Shown here one piece after another: positions 1 through 8,587 of a stretch of DNA of 64,000 nt. The notes under the pieces are model-generated. The model did not search any database and was not told the origin of the DNA. It was given only the letters and a program-made list of their open reading frames with translations. Both the position numbers and the translations under genes were made by a program. This stretch comes from Marinibaculum sp040216765 (GTDB taxonomy: Bacteria; Pseudomonadota; Alphaproteobacteria; Ferrovibrionales; Ferrovibrionaceae): contig JAVJON010000068.1 in assembly GCA_040216765.1 (NCBI GenBank), positions 1-64,000 of the forward strand, read 5' to 3'. Every line of letters starts with the position of its first letter. Position 1 is the first letter of the stretch.

Positions 1-2
1 CC

Positions 3-120
3 GACCTGGTGGTCATAGCGAGGGCTATACACCCGATCCCATCCCGAACTCGGCCGTGAAATCCCTCCGCGCCGATGGTACTTCGTCTCAAGACGCGGAA
101 GAGTAGGTCACCGCCAGGTC
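3..120 (+). rRNA. rrf: 5S ribosomal RNA
   Basis: The sequence has the conserved alphaproteobacterial 5S core (CCGATCCCATCCCGAACTCG, then the GATGGTACT segment). Its ends pair as GACCTGG (3-9) with CCAGGTC (114-120), the terminal helix I. The 16S and 23S genes of the operon would lie to the left of the window. A tRNA-fMet follows 50 bases downstream, a common arrangement at the end of alphaproteobacterial rRNA operons. Confidence 0.96.
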
Positions 121-170
121 TGCTCATGACAGTGATGGAAATCCCTCAGTCACGATATCCAACGCATCGA

Positions 171-247
<77 letters not shown>

Positions 248-260
248 GATCGATCGACAA

Positions 261-297
261 AGCCCCGCACCTTGGGTTCCAAGGCGCGGGGCTTTTT
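261..297 (+). terminator. intrinsic terminator of the rRNA operon
   Basis: AGCCCCGC (261-268) pairs perfectly with GCGGGGCT (286-293) and runs into TTTTT. An inner CCTTGG/CCAAGG pairing extends the hairpin. It ends the rRNA-tRNA transcript and separates it from the convergent hydrolase gene. Confidence 0.9.
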
Positions 298-306
298 CGT
301 TGCGGC

Positions 307-1134
307 CTATGGCGTGCGAAAGAAAGTCAGGGCCGCGGCCACGATCGCCTCCGGCGCGTCTTCCTGGATCAGGTGGCCGGCCCCGGGTATCTCCGACATG
401 GTGCAGCCCGGGATCATGGCCGCGAGTTCCCGGCCGCGCTCGACGGGGATCCACTGGTCCTCGACGCCCCAGAGCAGCCGCACCGGGCAGCGGATCTCGC
501 CGTAGCGGTCCTGCACCTCGTCGGTATGCCGCAGGTCCATCTGTGCGATCTGGCGATAGAAGGCAGGTTGCCCGACGGGCCCCAGCCAGGGCGCCAGGTA
601 GGGCTCCAGTTCGGTGTCGCTGATCGGCCGATGGATCGCGCCGCGGATATAGGCCTGCAGCATCGCCCGTTGGAGATAGTCCGGCAGGCCGGCGAATGCT
701 TCCTCGTGGTGGCGCACATGCTGCACGAAGGCGGATCCCCAGGGCCGGATGGCGACGGGGTCGCACAGCAACAGGCGGTCGAACTCGCACCCGTCCAGCA
801 GATGCGCCCGCAGGGCCGTCGCACCGCCGAAATCGTGCGCGATCACCTTTGGCCGGTCGAGTTGCCAGAAACGCAGCAGCGCGGCCAAGAGGCCGTTCTG
901 GATGCCAAGGGACACGTCCTGCCCGGTGGACTTTTCGGATTGCCCGTAGCCGAGCATGTCGAAGACATGCACGCGCCAATGCCGTGCCAGTTCGCGCGCC
1001 ACCGCCCGCCATACATAGGACGAGAACGGCGTGCCGTGGACGAGCACAACGGGATCGCCGCTGCCGAACCTGTCACAGGCGACAGCCTGCCCGTGATGAT
1101 CGAAGCGCTCGGTCAGGGCCCAGCTGGTGTCCAT
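307..1134 (-). CDS. alpha/beta hydrolase, haloalkane dehalogenase-like
   Basis: The 275-residue product has an alpha/beta hydrolase fold: oxyanion motif HGTP at 33-36, nucleophile elbow HDFGG with Asp101, a late acid in GVEDQW, and the catalytic histidine in GAGHLIQED near the C terminus. An Asp nucleophile in place of Ser is the hallmark of haloalkane and fluoroacetate dehalogenases and of epoxide hydrolases, in which a covalent alkyl-enzyme ester is hydrolysed by His-activated water. The length fits that family. It is a single gene divergent from the alcohol dehydrogenase at 1377. Substrate cannot be read from sequence; some perhydrolase- and lactonase-like relatives use Ser, which this protein lacks. 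No signal peptide is seen, so it is probably cytoplasmic. Confidence 0.85.
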   Translation of the reverse strand: MDTSWALTERFDHHGQAVACDRFGSGDPVVLVHGTPFSSYVWRAVARELARHWRVHVFDMLGYGQSEKSTGQDVSLGIQNGLLAALLRFWQLDRPKVIAHDFGGATALRAHLLDGCEFDRLLLCDPVAIRPWGSAFVQHVRHHEEAFAGLPDYLQRAMLQAYIRGAIHRPISDTELEPYLAPWLGPVGQPAFYRQIAQMDLRHTDEVQDRYGEIRCPVRLLWGVEDQWIPVERGRELAAMIPGCTMSEIPGAGHLIQEDAPEAIVAAALTFFRTP

Positions 1135-1376
1135 CCAGTCCTCCGGTCTTGGGATTGCCCCGCCAGGCCCGGTTCAGAGCGGTCCCGGGGCAAGGCGGAC
1201 GTTCCGGGTTGCGTCATCTCGCCCGGGTCGGTTGCCATCTATCACACTCCTTCTGCTCAGGCAGCCGGCGAGCTCGCGGTCACAAGGTGTCCGAAGCAGC
1301 GGCTTGATTCAGATCAACGCCTGTCGGGGCGATCCATGGAATGGATGTGGACCGCGATCTGTCGGAGGAGCCACCC

Positions 1377-2456
1377 ATGACGGCAACCACAATGAAGGCG
1401 GCGGTCTTCGTAGAGCCGGGGCGCATCGTCCTGGAGAGGAAGCCGATACCGGATGTCGGCCCGCTCGATGCGCTCGTCCGCATCACCACTACGACCATCT
1501 GCGGCACGGACGTTCATATCCTGAAGGGCGAGTACCCGGTCCGGCGCGGGCTGATCGTCGGGCACGAGCCCGTCGGGATCATCGAGAAGCTCGGCGCCGG
1601 CGTTGCGGGGTACCGGGAAGGCCAGCGCGTCATTGCCGGCGCGATAACGCCGTCAGGTCACTCGAATGCCTCGCTTTCCGGGTTTCATTCCCAATGCGGC
1701 GCCGGCACCGCCCATGGCTGGAAGCCGCTGGGTGGCTGGCGCTTCGGCAATACCATCGACGGGTCGCAGGCAGACTACCTGCTGGTGCCGGATGCCATGG
1801 CGAACCTCTCGCCGGTCCCGGACGGGCTGACCGACGAACAGGTCCTGATGTGCCCCGACATCATGTCGACCGGGTTCGGCGGGGCCGAGTCCGGTGGCAT
1901 TCGCATCGGCGATACGGTCGCGGTCTTCGCCCAGGGGCCGATCGGCCTCTGCGCGACGGCGGGCGCCAGGCTGATGGGCGCGACGACGATCATCGGCGTG
2001 GAGACCGTTCCCGAGAGAATCGCGATGGCCAGGAGCATGGGCGCCGACCATGTCGTGGATTTCCGGCGCAGCGACCCGGTCGACGAGATCATGAAGATCA
2101 CCGACGGCCGCGGCGTCGATGTCGCGATCGAGGCGCTCGGACTGGCCGACACGTTCGAGGCGGCCCTCCGCGTCCTGCGGCCCGGCGGGACGCTGTCGTC
2201 GCTGGGCGTGTACTCGACCGACCTGCACATCCCGCTCGGTGCGTTCGCAGCCGGCCTCGGGGACCACAAGATCGTCACGACGCTTTGCCCGGGCGGCAAG
2301 GAACGCATGCGCCGCCTGATGGAGGTGGTCGGGTCGGGGCGCATCGATACCCGTCCGCTGGTCACGCACCGGTTCACGCTCGAGGAGATCGAAGCCGCCT
2401 ACGATCTCTTCGCCCACCAGCGCGACGGCGTATTGAAGGTCGCGATCACGCCGTGA
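1377..2456 (+). CDS. zinc-dependent alcohol dehydrogenase (MDR family)
   Basis: A 359-residue medium-chain dehydrogenase. The catalytic zinc site is visible as ICGTD (Cys) and GHEP (His-Glu) in the N-terminal GroES-like domain, followed by a Rossmann domain with GPIGLCA. The four-cysteine structural zinc loop is missing, as in the secondary/isopropanol dehydrogenases of the Thermoanaerobacter type, which suggests a short-chain secondary alcohol or ketone substrate. The start at 1377 is preferred over the in-frame ATG at 1341 because GGAGG lies at 1364-1368 just before it. Its stop codon overlaps the start of the downstream anion transporter by one base (TGATG), so the two are translationally coupled. 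Confidence 0.88.
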   Translation: MTATTMKAAVFVEPGRIVLERKPIPDVGPLDALVRITTTTICGTDVHILKGEYPVRRGLIVGHEPVGIIEKLGAGVAGYREGQRVIAGAITPSGHSNASLSGFHSQCGAGTAHGWKPLGGWRFGNTIDGSQADYLLVPDAMANLSPVPDGLTDEQVLMCPDIMSTGFGGAESGGIRIGDTVAVFAQGPIGLCATAGARLMGATTIIGVETVPERIAMARSMGADHVVDFRRSDPVDEIMKITDGRGVDVAIEALGLADTFEAALRVLRPGGTLSSLGVYSTDLHIPLGAFAAGLGDHKIVTTLCPGGKERMRRLMEVVGSGRIDTRPLVTHRFTLEEIEAAYDLFAHQRDGVLKVAITP

Positions 2457-3946
2457 TGCAGGCCCCATGGGCAGGGGGGGAACGATCCCGGCATTTGATG
2501 CCGCTTGCGGCGGCTGTCGGGCTCGTCGCGGGCATTCTCGTCTTCGCCGCGACCTTTGCCCTCCCGCCGCCGGCCGGCCTGTCGCCGGCGGGATGGCATG
2601 TTGCCGGCCTGGCGCTGGCGATGGCGATCTGGTGGAGCAGCGAGCCTGTGCCGATCGCGGTCACGGCGCTCCTGCCGGTGGCGGTGCTGCCGCTGGTCGG
2701 CGCGGGCGATATCGGCACAGCCGCGGCGCCCTACGCCAATCCCCTGCTGTTCCTCTTCATGGGCGGATTCCTGCTCGCCGCGGGGGTCAAGCGATGGGGC
2801 CTGCACCGGCGCCTCGCCCATTCGGTGGTGCGGGCGGTCGGCACCGAGCCGCATCGCCTGGTCCTCGGCTTCATGGCGGCCAGCGGTTTCCTGTCGATGT
2901 GGGTCAGCAACACCGCCGCCGTGGTCCTGATGCTGCCCGTCGCGATCTCGATCGTCACCGTGGTCGAGGGCCTGCAGCGCGATGCAGGCGAGGCACGCCG
3001 TTTCGCCCTCGCCCTGCTTCTGGGGATCGCCTATGCGGCAAGCATCGGCGGGATGGGCACCCTGATCGGCACGCCGCCCAACGCGCTGCTCGCCGGATAC
3101 CTTTGGCAGCAGCATGGCATCGATCTCTCGTTTGCCGCCTGGGCCGCTGTCGCAATGCCGCTGGTCCTCCTCTTCCTGCCGCTTGCCTGGCTGGTCCTGA
3201 CGCGGCTGGTCTTCCCGCTGTCGTCCGGCTTTGCGGCGGCGCTGAAGGCAGGCGGCCTGGCCCGGAATATCGCTGTCGACGGCCCGATGACCCCGGCCCA
3301 GCGGCGTGTCGGCCTGGTCTTCGCCTGCGCCGCGGCGCTCTGGATTGTGCGTCCGCTGCTGAACCGGGTTCCCGGCCTGGAGAATCTGAGCGACCCGGGA
3401 ATCGCAGTGCTCGGCGCGTCCGCGCTGTTCCTGATCCCGAGCGGGATGGCGACCGACCGCCGGTTCCTGATGACCTGGCGCGAGGCGCAGGAGATCCCCT
3501 GGCAAGTCCTGATCCTGTTCGGCGGCGGGCTGTCGCTTGCCGCCGCGATGGATGCGAGCGGCCTTGCCGCATGGATCGGCCAGGGCCTGGCAGGCCTTGG
3601 CGACCTGCCTGCATTGCTGTTCCTGCTCGCGCTGGCCGCGACCGTCGTCATGCTGACGGAGCTGGCCAGCAACACCGCGACGGTCGCAGCCCTGCTGCCG
3701 ATCGTGGCGACGATCGCTGCCGGGGCCGGCATGGACCTCGTCGTGGTTTCCGCGGCGATCGCGATGGCTGCGAGCTGTGCGTTCATGCTGCCGGTCGCGA
3801 CGCCGCCAAACGCTCTGGTCTTTGCCACCGGCCATGTGACGGTCGCGGCCATGGTGCGCGCCGGCCTCCTCATGAACCTGCTCTCCATTGTCCTCGTCGC
3901 CCTCGCCGCGCTGGCCCTGTCCCCCTTGCTGCCGCGTGCCGGGTGA
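2456..3946 (+). CDS. DASS (SLC13) family anion/sodium symporter
   Basis: A 496-residue polytopic membrane protein of the divalent anion:sodium symporter family (CitT/NadC/SdcS type). The two repeated signature regions are visible: a SNTAAVVLMLP motif with GTPPNALL in the first half, and a SNTATVAALLP motif with ATPPNALVFA in the second half. These asparagine-proline hairpins bind Na+ and the dicarboxylate in the family. I count roughly 11-12 hydrophobic segments. The ATG overlaps the stop of the alcohol dehydrogenase (TGATG), so production depends on that gene. The coupling suggests an organic anion that feeds or leaves the same pathway. The exact anion (C4-dicarboxylate, citrate or sulfate) is unknown. 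Confidence 0.9.
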   Translation: MQAPWAGGERSRHLMPLAAAVGLVAGILVFAATFALPPPAGLSPAGWHVAGLALAMAIWWSSEPVPIAVTALLPVAVLPLVGAGDIGTAAAPYANPLLFLFMGGFLLAAGVKRWGLHRRLAHSVVRAVGTEPHRLVLGFMAASGFLSMWVSNTAAVVLMLPVAISIVTVVEGLQRDAGEARRFALALLLGIAYAASIGGMGTLIGTPPNALLAGYLWQQHGIDLSFAAWAAVAMPLVLLFLPLAWLVLTRLVFPLSSGFAAALKAGGLARNIAVDGPMTPAQRRVGLVFACAAALWIVRPLLNRVPGLENLSDPGIAVLGASALFLIPSGMATDRRFLMTWREAQEIPWQVLILFGGGLSLAAAMDASGLAAWIGQGLAGLGDLPALLFLLALAATVVMLTELASNTATVAALLPIVATIAAGAGMDLVVVSAAIAMAASCAFMLPVATPPNALVFATGHVTVAAMVRAGLLMNLLSIVLVALAALALSPLLPRAG

Positions 3947-4176
3947 ATGCGGGCTGGCGGTCCGCCAACGGCAGCCGCATGACGGCATGTCCCGGGCCGG
4001 CTGCCGGACGGGCATGTCGTGCCGCGCGCCGCCTGGCCCTGGAAACCGTCGCTGCCCTCGGCGATGATGGCGCCGTCGGTCCGCCGTCGCCGGGGATCGC
4101 CGCGGCCGGTCGCCGGCCGCACCGCGCCCGCCGACAGATCCTGGCGGGCCTGACCGAACCGGGAACAGATATCCAA

Positions 4177-4383
4177 GTGGAAGAAACAGCAATCGATCGC
4201 GAGACGATGGGCCGCCTGGCGAAGGCCCTGGCATTCATCTGCAAGCCGGACGACGCGGCGGTGCTCGCCCTCAAGCGCGCCGCCGAAAGCGGCACGGAAG
4301 GCGATATCAAGAAGGCCCGGACGCTCTTTCTCCGGTTGAAGCCGGGAGACCGCCGCGCCGCCCTGGCCATGCTGTCCGGCTGA
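4177..4383 (+). CDS. small hypothetical protein (68 aa)
   Basis: A short reading frame from GTG 4177 (alternative ATG 4207) with the strong GC3 bias of real genes here. The product is helical and charged, with a central segment DDAAVLALKRAAESG and a basic C terminus. No signal peptide or membrane segment is present. The ribosome binding site is weak, and the upstream in-frame region (to about 3950) is rich in Arg/Pro/Gly and looks non-coding. I do not recognise the family. It lies alone between the transporter and a perfect palindrome that holds the end of the convergent DsbA-like gene. Confidence 0.45.
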   Translation: MEETAIDRETMGRLAKALAFICKPDDAAVLALKRAAESGTEGDIKKARTLFLRLKPGDRRAALAMLSG

Positions 4384-4393
4384 CCGGGCCGGC

Positions 4394-4417
4394 TGACCCG
4401 GCCGGCCGGCCGGGTCA
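4394..4417. terminator. 24-bp perfect palindrome between convergent genes
   Basis: TGACCCGGCCGG is followed directly by its reverse complement, giving a perfect 24-bp palindrome. The right end contains the stop codon of the minus-strand DsbA-like gene. Because there is no U-tract, it may act as a bidirectional stem that protects the 3' ends of both transcripts more than as a classic terminator. Confidence 0.45.
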
Positions 4418-5071
4418 GGCGGCGCGCAGCTCCTCCAGTTTCTTCAGCACCGCGACATAGTTCTCGATGCCCTGTGCGCCGGTCACCAGGTGCTGCCGGT
4501 CGAAGACCATGGCCGGCACGCCGCTCAGGCCCCGGCTGGTCCAGAACTCTTCCTTCTCGCGCACGATGCCGGCGAAGCTCCCTGCATCGAGCGCCTGCCG
4601 CAGGGCCGTGCCGTCCAGCCCGAGGCCGGCCGCGGTCTCGACCAGCACCTCGATGTCGGAGATGTCGCGCCTGTCGGTGAAAAAGGCGGTGAACAGCGCC
4701 TGCTTCATGTCATGGGCGCGGCCCTGGGTCTCCGCCCAGTCGATCGCCTGGTGGGCGCGAAAGGTGTTCACCATCCGCATGTCGTCGGTATAGGCGAAGG
4801 TGAAGCCCAGTTCCGCGCCGATCGCGGTGAGCCTGTCGCGGGCCTTGCGCGAATCCGCGTCGCTCGAGCCGTACTTCTCGGCCAGATGCTCCCGCAGGTT
4901 CTGGCCCTCCGGCCCCATGCCCGGGTTCAGCTCGAAAGGATGCCAGTGGATCTCCGCCTCGGTGCCGGTCTGCTCCAGTGCCGCGGCGAGCTGGCGATAG
5001 CCGACAATGCACCAGGGGCAGACCACGTCGGACACGATGTCGACGCGGAGGGGGGCTTGCGTCTCGGTCAT
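4415..5071 (-). CDS. DsbA family oxidoreductase, FrnE type
   Basis: A 218-residue thioredoxin-fold protein with the active-site motif CPWC at residues 18-21 and the DsbA-type helical insertion. The conserved cis-proline lies in GVPAMVFD near residue 180. It belongs to the FrnE/2-hydroxychromene-2-carboxylate isomerase superfamily. FrnE proteins are cytoplasmic disulfide isomerases, and no signal peptide is seen here. The start has an AAGGAGACATCC leader. It precedes no close partner: the GST gene is in the same orientation 58 bases upstream and may share a transcript, which would group two thiol-redox proteins. Confidence 0.88.
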   Translation of the reverse strand: MTETQAPLRVDIVSDVVCPWCIVGYRQLAAALEQTGTEAEIHWHPFELNPGMGPEGQNLREHLAEKYGSSDADSRKARDRLTAIGAELGFTFAYTDDMRMVNTFRAHQAIDWAETQGRAHDMKQALFTAFFTDRRDISDIEVLVETAAGLGLDGTALRQALDAGSFAGIVREKEEFWTSRGLSGVPAMVFDRQHLVTGAQGIENYVAVLKKLEELRAA

Positions 5072-5129
5072 GGATGTCTCCTTCGTTGCCGCCGCCGCGG
5101 CAACAGGTGCAGCGGCGGCGGGGCAGGGA

Positions 5130-6005
5130 CTATTCCGCGGCGGCGAGCTTGTCCTGGGTCCTGGTGTCGAAATCGCCCGCGTCGTGGCGCTCGTGCAGCT
5201 GCGAGGAAGGCTCGCCGGTCGCCCGGTTGACCATGCGGCCGCGCTTCACTGCCGGGCGGGCCGCGATCTCCGCGTTCCAGCGCCCGACATTCTTGTAGCT
5301 ATGCGCCTCCAGGAACTCCGCGGCCTCGTAGACCTTGTTGGCGACCAGGGCGCCGTACCAGGGCCAGATCGCCATGTCGGCGATCGTGTAGTCGTCGCCG
5401 CAGATGAACTTCCGGTCGGCGAGGTTGCGGTCCAGCACGTCGAGCTGGCGCTTCACCTCCATCGCGAAGCGGTTGATCGGATATTCGTACTTCGCCGGCG
5501 CGTAGGCATAGAAATGGCCGAAGCCGCCGCCCAGATAGGGCGCGCTGCCCATCTGCCAGAACAGCCAGGACAGGCATTCCGCCCGGGCCGCCGGCTCGGT
5601 CGGAACGAAGGCGCCGAACTTCTCGGCGAGATAGAGCAGGATCGCGCCGGATTCGAAGACCCGGGTCGGCGGGTTGGTGCTGTGGTCGGACAGGGCCGGG
5701 ATCTTGGAGTTCGGGTTGATCGACACGAAGCCGCTGCCGAACTGGTCGCCCTCGCTGATCCGGATCAGCCAGGCATCGTACTCCGCGCCGGTCTTGCCCA
5801 GCGCCAGCAGCTCCTCCAGCAGCACGGTGACCTTCACCCCGTTCGGCGTCGCCAGCGAATAGAGCTGCAGCGGGTGGCGGCCGACCGGCAGCTCCTTGTC
5901 ATGGGTGGGGCCGGCGATCGGACGGTTGATGTTGGCGAACCGGCCGCCGCTCTCGGTATCCCATTTCCAGACCTTGGGCGGGGTATAGCTGGAGGATTCG
6001 GTCAT
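5130..6005 (-). CDS. glutathione S-transferase, YghU/Nu-class-like disulfide reductase
   Basis: A 291-residue GST. The thioredoxin-like domain (about 45-130) carries NSKIPAL before the cis-proline and ESGAILLYLAEKFG, the glutathione-binding motif. The all-helical C-terminal domain contains YTIADMAIWPW, the N-capping box of GSTs. The N-terminal extension (YTPPKVW...GGRFANINRPIAG) is the signature of the YghU/YfcG group, which has glutathione-dependent disulfide reductase activity rather than classical conjugation. Start 6005 was chosen because upstream in-frame codons lack a ribosome binding site. It is divergent from the DUF1989 gene across a 229-base gap in which I see no clear operator. Confidence 0.9.
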   Translation of the reverse strand: MTESSSYTPPKVWKWDTESGGRFANINRPIAGPTHDKELPVGRHPLQLYSLATPNGVKVTVLLEELLALGKTGAEYDAWLIRISEGDQFGSGFVSINPNSKIPALSDHSTNPPTRVFESGAILLYLAEKFGAFVPTEPAARAECLSWLFWQMGSAPYLGGGFGHFYAYAPAKYEYPINRFAMEVKRQLDVLDRNLADRKFICGDDYTIADMAIWPWYGALVANKVYEAAEFLEAHSYKNVGRWNAEIAARPAVKRGRMVNRATGEPSSQLHERHDAGDFDTRTQDKLAAAE

Positions 6006-6234
6006 CGTTTCTGCGCTCCGCAACATGGGTCGGGCCAGCATGGCCCGAATTCGCCACTTGGTGAAAGGGCGCGACACCCGCACTCTGGGCACCGGACCCG
6101 GCTACCGGCGAAATGGCCAACCGGAGCCGATTGGTCAACAGCCGTGCGGCGAGGAAAGTGCACGCCCCGGCCTGTCGCGGGATGGTGCAGCCGGTTGTGC
6201 CACGATCCGTCAACCAACAGGGAGGATCCGCCCG

Positions 6235-7092
6235 ATGACCGGACCAGCGAGCCATCCGCCCGCGCCGCCCGACGCGGCCGCCCGCCGGTCCGCACGGCCG
6301 GTCGTGTGCTACCCGGTGGAACGGCTGCCACCTGTCGATGCCGGCTTCCATGCCGCGGTGCAGGAGGGCGCGACCCTGGTGGACAGCCTGGTCGTGCCGC
6401 CGCGCGACGGGCGGGCCTTCCGGGTGCCGGCCGGGCATCTGTTCCGGATCGTCAGCGTGGACGGGCCGCAGGTCGGCGACCTGAACCTGTGGAACGCCGA
6501 CGACCTGACGGAGCGGTTCTACAGCGGCAAGACACGGCAGCTCCATGCCAGCCACCTGACCGCCGGCGACCGGCTGTGGAGCAGCCTGCCGGGCCTGCGC
6601 CCGATGGCGACGATCGTGGCGGACAGCCTGGGCTGGTACGGCTGGGACGAAGACGGCGCCGGCGTGCATGACGTGATCGGCACAAGGTGCGACCCCTATA
6701 CGAACCGCCTGCTGAACGGCGTGGACTACCATCATTGCTGCCATTCCAACCTGACCCGCGCGCTGGCGGCGGCGACCGGCCTGTCCCGGGCGGAGGCCGA
6801 ACCCCATGTCCACGACGTGATGAACGTGTTCATGTGCACCGGCTTCACCCGCGACACCCACCAGTACTTCATGAAGGCAAGCCCGGTGCGGCCGGGCGAT
6901 GCCATCGCCTTCCTGGCCGAGATCGACCTGCTGGCGGCCCTCTCCGCCTGCCCCGGCGGCGATTGCGGCAGCGGCCATTCCGACGACCGCGCGCGGTGCC
7001 ACCCGCTGCGGGTCGAGATCCTGCGCCCCCTGCCCGGGCGGCTGGACGGCTGGGCCGGACCGGCGCGCAGTGCCTATCGAAGCCCCGCCTGA
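6235..7092 (+). CDS. DUF1989 (urea carboxylase-associated family) protein
   Basis: A 285-residue protein matching the DUF1989/urea-amidolyase-associated family: the FRVPAGHLFRIVSVDGPQVGDLNLWN segment begins the core near residue 62, then a cysteine/histidine-rich part with VDYHHCCHSNL, FMCTG and CPGGDCGSGHSDD near the C terminus. Family members sit beside urea carboxylase or aminomethyltransferase-like genes; their chemistry is poorly defined. Here no urea gene is nearby. It precedes the DehI-type dehalogenase by 35 bases on the same strand, so the two are probably one operon. The start has GGGAGGA nine bases upstream. Confidence 0.82.
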   Translation: MTGPASHPPAPPDAAARRSARPVVCYPVERLPPVDAGFHAAVQEGATLVDSLVVPPRDGRAFRVPAGHLFRIVSVDGPQVGDLNLWNADDLTERFYSGKTRQLHASHLTAGDRLWSSLPGLRPMATIVADSLGWYGWDEDGAGVHDVIGTRCDPYTNRLLNGVDYHHCCHSNLTRALAAATGLSRAEAEPHVHDVMNVFMCTGFTRDTHQYFMKASPVRPGDAIAFLAEIDLLAALSACPGGDCGSGHSDDRARCHPLRVEILRPLPGRLDGWAGPARSAYRSPA

Positions 7093-7127
7093 AGACCCCC
7101 GCCACCCAGCAGAAAGCCAGCCATGTC

Positions 7128-8012
7128 ATGACGGACCGCCTGCCCCGGCTGAAGCCCAGCCCGATCCCCGCCATCCATCCGGTGCCGGACTACCTGGCGG
7201 ACGACCGGCTGCGCGCGGTCTATGACGACACGAAGGCGGTGCTGCAGGTGCCCTGGATGGGGGTCGTGACCATGGCTTTTGCGCACTACCGGTCGTTCTA
7301 CGACGCACTCTGGTCCGGCCTGCGGCCGCTGGCGGAGAGCGCGGCCTTCGCCGCCGCCTGTGCCGACCTGCGCCGATCGGCCGAGGCCGGGGCCGCCCGG
7401 CTGCAGCCGGGCGCGTTGTCCGGTCGGCTGGCGGAGATCGGCTATGCGCCGCGCGAACTGGACGAGATCCGCGACCTGCTGGAGGTCTTCTCCCACGGCA
7501 ACATGCCCTACCTGATGATCGCGACGGCGGCGCGCCTGCTGCTGGAGGGCCATGCGCTGTCGGAGGACCGTGCCGTCGCGCCGGCCGCGCACCGGCACGG
7601 CCCGGCGCCGGCCGGCCGGCTGGTGCTGATGGAACCGCATCATGCCGCGGCACCGACACGGGCGCTGTTCGAGGATGTGAAGGGACGGCTCGGCCTGCCT
7701 TTCGTCAATACCGACTACCGGGCGCTCGCCCGCTGGCCGAGCTATTTCGCGCTTGCCTGGCAGGACCTGACACCGGTCCTTGCCACGCCGGCCTACCGGG
7801 ATGTCGTGCAGTCCGTGCATGAGGCGGCGGTGACGAATGCCCTGTCCCTTCCCAATCCCGGCCGCCTGGCGCCGGCGGACCTCGCCGCGGCGGCGGGGCG
7901 CGACGCGCCGCTGGCGGAGATCCTGCAGGTCGTTCGCCTGTTCCAGTGGCTGCTGCCCGGCCTGGCGGTCAATGTCGCCTGCCTGCGCCGGCAACTGGAC
8001 GGCGGCCGCTGA
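7128..8012 (+). CDS. DehI-type (group I) 2-haloacid dehalogenase
   Basis: A 294-residue all-helical protein of the DehI/DL-DEX family, which hydrolyses both enantiomers of 2-haloalkanoic acids by direct attack of activated water without a covalent intermediate. The internal repeat of the family shows in VPWMGVVTMAFAHYRSF (about 41-57) and LPFVNTDYRALARWPSYF (190-207). Asp196 in NTDYR lies where the catalytic Asp of the family is found (Asp189 of DehI, Asp194 of DL-DEX by memory). The length matches the family. It overlaps no gene and follows DUF1989 closely. Divergent members with other acyl substrates exist, so the activity is inferred. Confidence 0.8.
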   Translation: MTDRLPRLKPSPIPAIHPVPDYLADDRLRAVYDDTKAVLQVPWMGVVTMAFAHYRSFYDALWSGLRPLAESAAFAAACADLRRSAEAGAARLQPGALSGRLAEIGYAPRELDEIRDLLEVFSHGNMPYLMIATAARLLLEGHALSEDRAVAPAAHRHGPAPAGRLVLMEPHHAAAPTRALFEDVKGRLGLPFVNTDYRALARWPSYFALAWQDLTPVLATPAYRDVVQSVHEAAVTNALSLPNPGRLAPADLAAAAGRDAPLAEILQVVRLFQWLLPGLAVNVACLRRQLDGGR

Positions 8013-8029
8013 GCCGTCGCGCGACCCGC

Positions 8030-8581
8030 CTACAGGGCCTTGTACATGATGGTGGTGGCCTCCAGGCGCGGCTCGCTCGGGTGCAGGCAGTATCCCGGGA
8101 TCTCCCCCAGGCGGCGATAGCCGAGCGAGGTGTAGAGCGGCTCCGCCGCATCGCCGCTGCGGGTGTCCAGGGTCAGCAGGTGGCGTCCCGATCCGGCGGC
8201 GCGGCGCTCCAGCGCAATCATCAGGGCCCGCGCCAGCCCGCGCCGGCGGGCCTGCGGATGCACCATCAGCTTGGCAACCTCCGCCCGGTGCGGCTGGTTG
8301 GGCATCTGCGCCGGCAGCAGCTGCACGGTGCCGACGATCCGGCCGGCTTCTTCCGCGACCAGCAGGCTTCGCGTGCCGGCCCGCACGCCGGGAAACACCG
8401 TGTCGCGCCAGAACGCCAGGGCCTCGGCCATCGGGAAGGGCAGGATGAAGCCGATGCTGGCGCCGGCATGGACACAGGCCTGCAACAGGGCTGCCAGGTC
8501 GCCCAGGCGGCCGTCCAGCAGGTCCGCGGCAAGGAGCGAGATGCCGGGCGGCGCGGTCTCGGGAGGCGGGCGTCCGGTCAT
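8030..8581 (-). CDS. GNAT family N-acetyltransferase
   Basis: A 183-residue acetyltransferase. The acetyl-CoA pyrophosphate-binding motif A is visible as VHPQARRRGLARALM (about 107-121), followed by the helix and the LYTSLGYRRLGEIPGY motif B. The N-terminal half has the IGFILPFP and TVFPGVRAGTR segments common to GNATs that act on small molecules. It follows the XRE-cupin regulator by six bases and very likely shares its transcript, so its expression is probably tied to that regulator's ligand. Acceptor substrate unknown. Confidence 0.88.
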   Translation of the reverse strand: MTGRPPPETAPPGISLLAADLLDGRLGDLAALLQACVHAGASIGFILPFPMAEALAFWRDTVFPGVRAGTRSLLVAEEAGRIVGTVQLLPAQMPNQPHRAEVAKLMVHPQARRRGLARALMIALERRAAGSGRHLLTLDTRSGDAAEPLYTSLGYRRLGEIPGYCLHPSEPRLEATTIMYKAL

Positions 8582-8587
8582 CGCGGC

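Noticed and set aside
1127..2455. Extension of the DASS transporter frame upstream to 1127, giving 939 residues
   Set aside because: The upstream part is Arg/Gly/Pro-rich and lies out of frame over the alcohol dehydrogenase. The ATG at 2456 fits the TGATG overlap.
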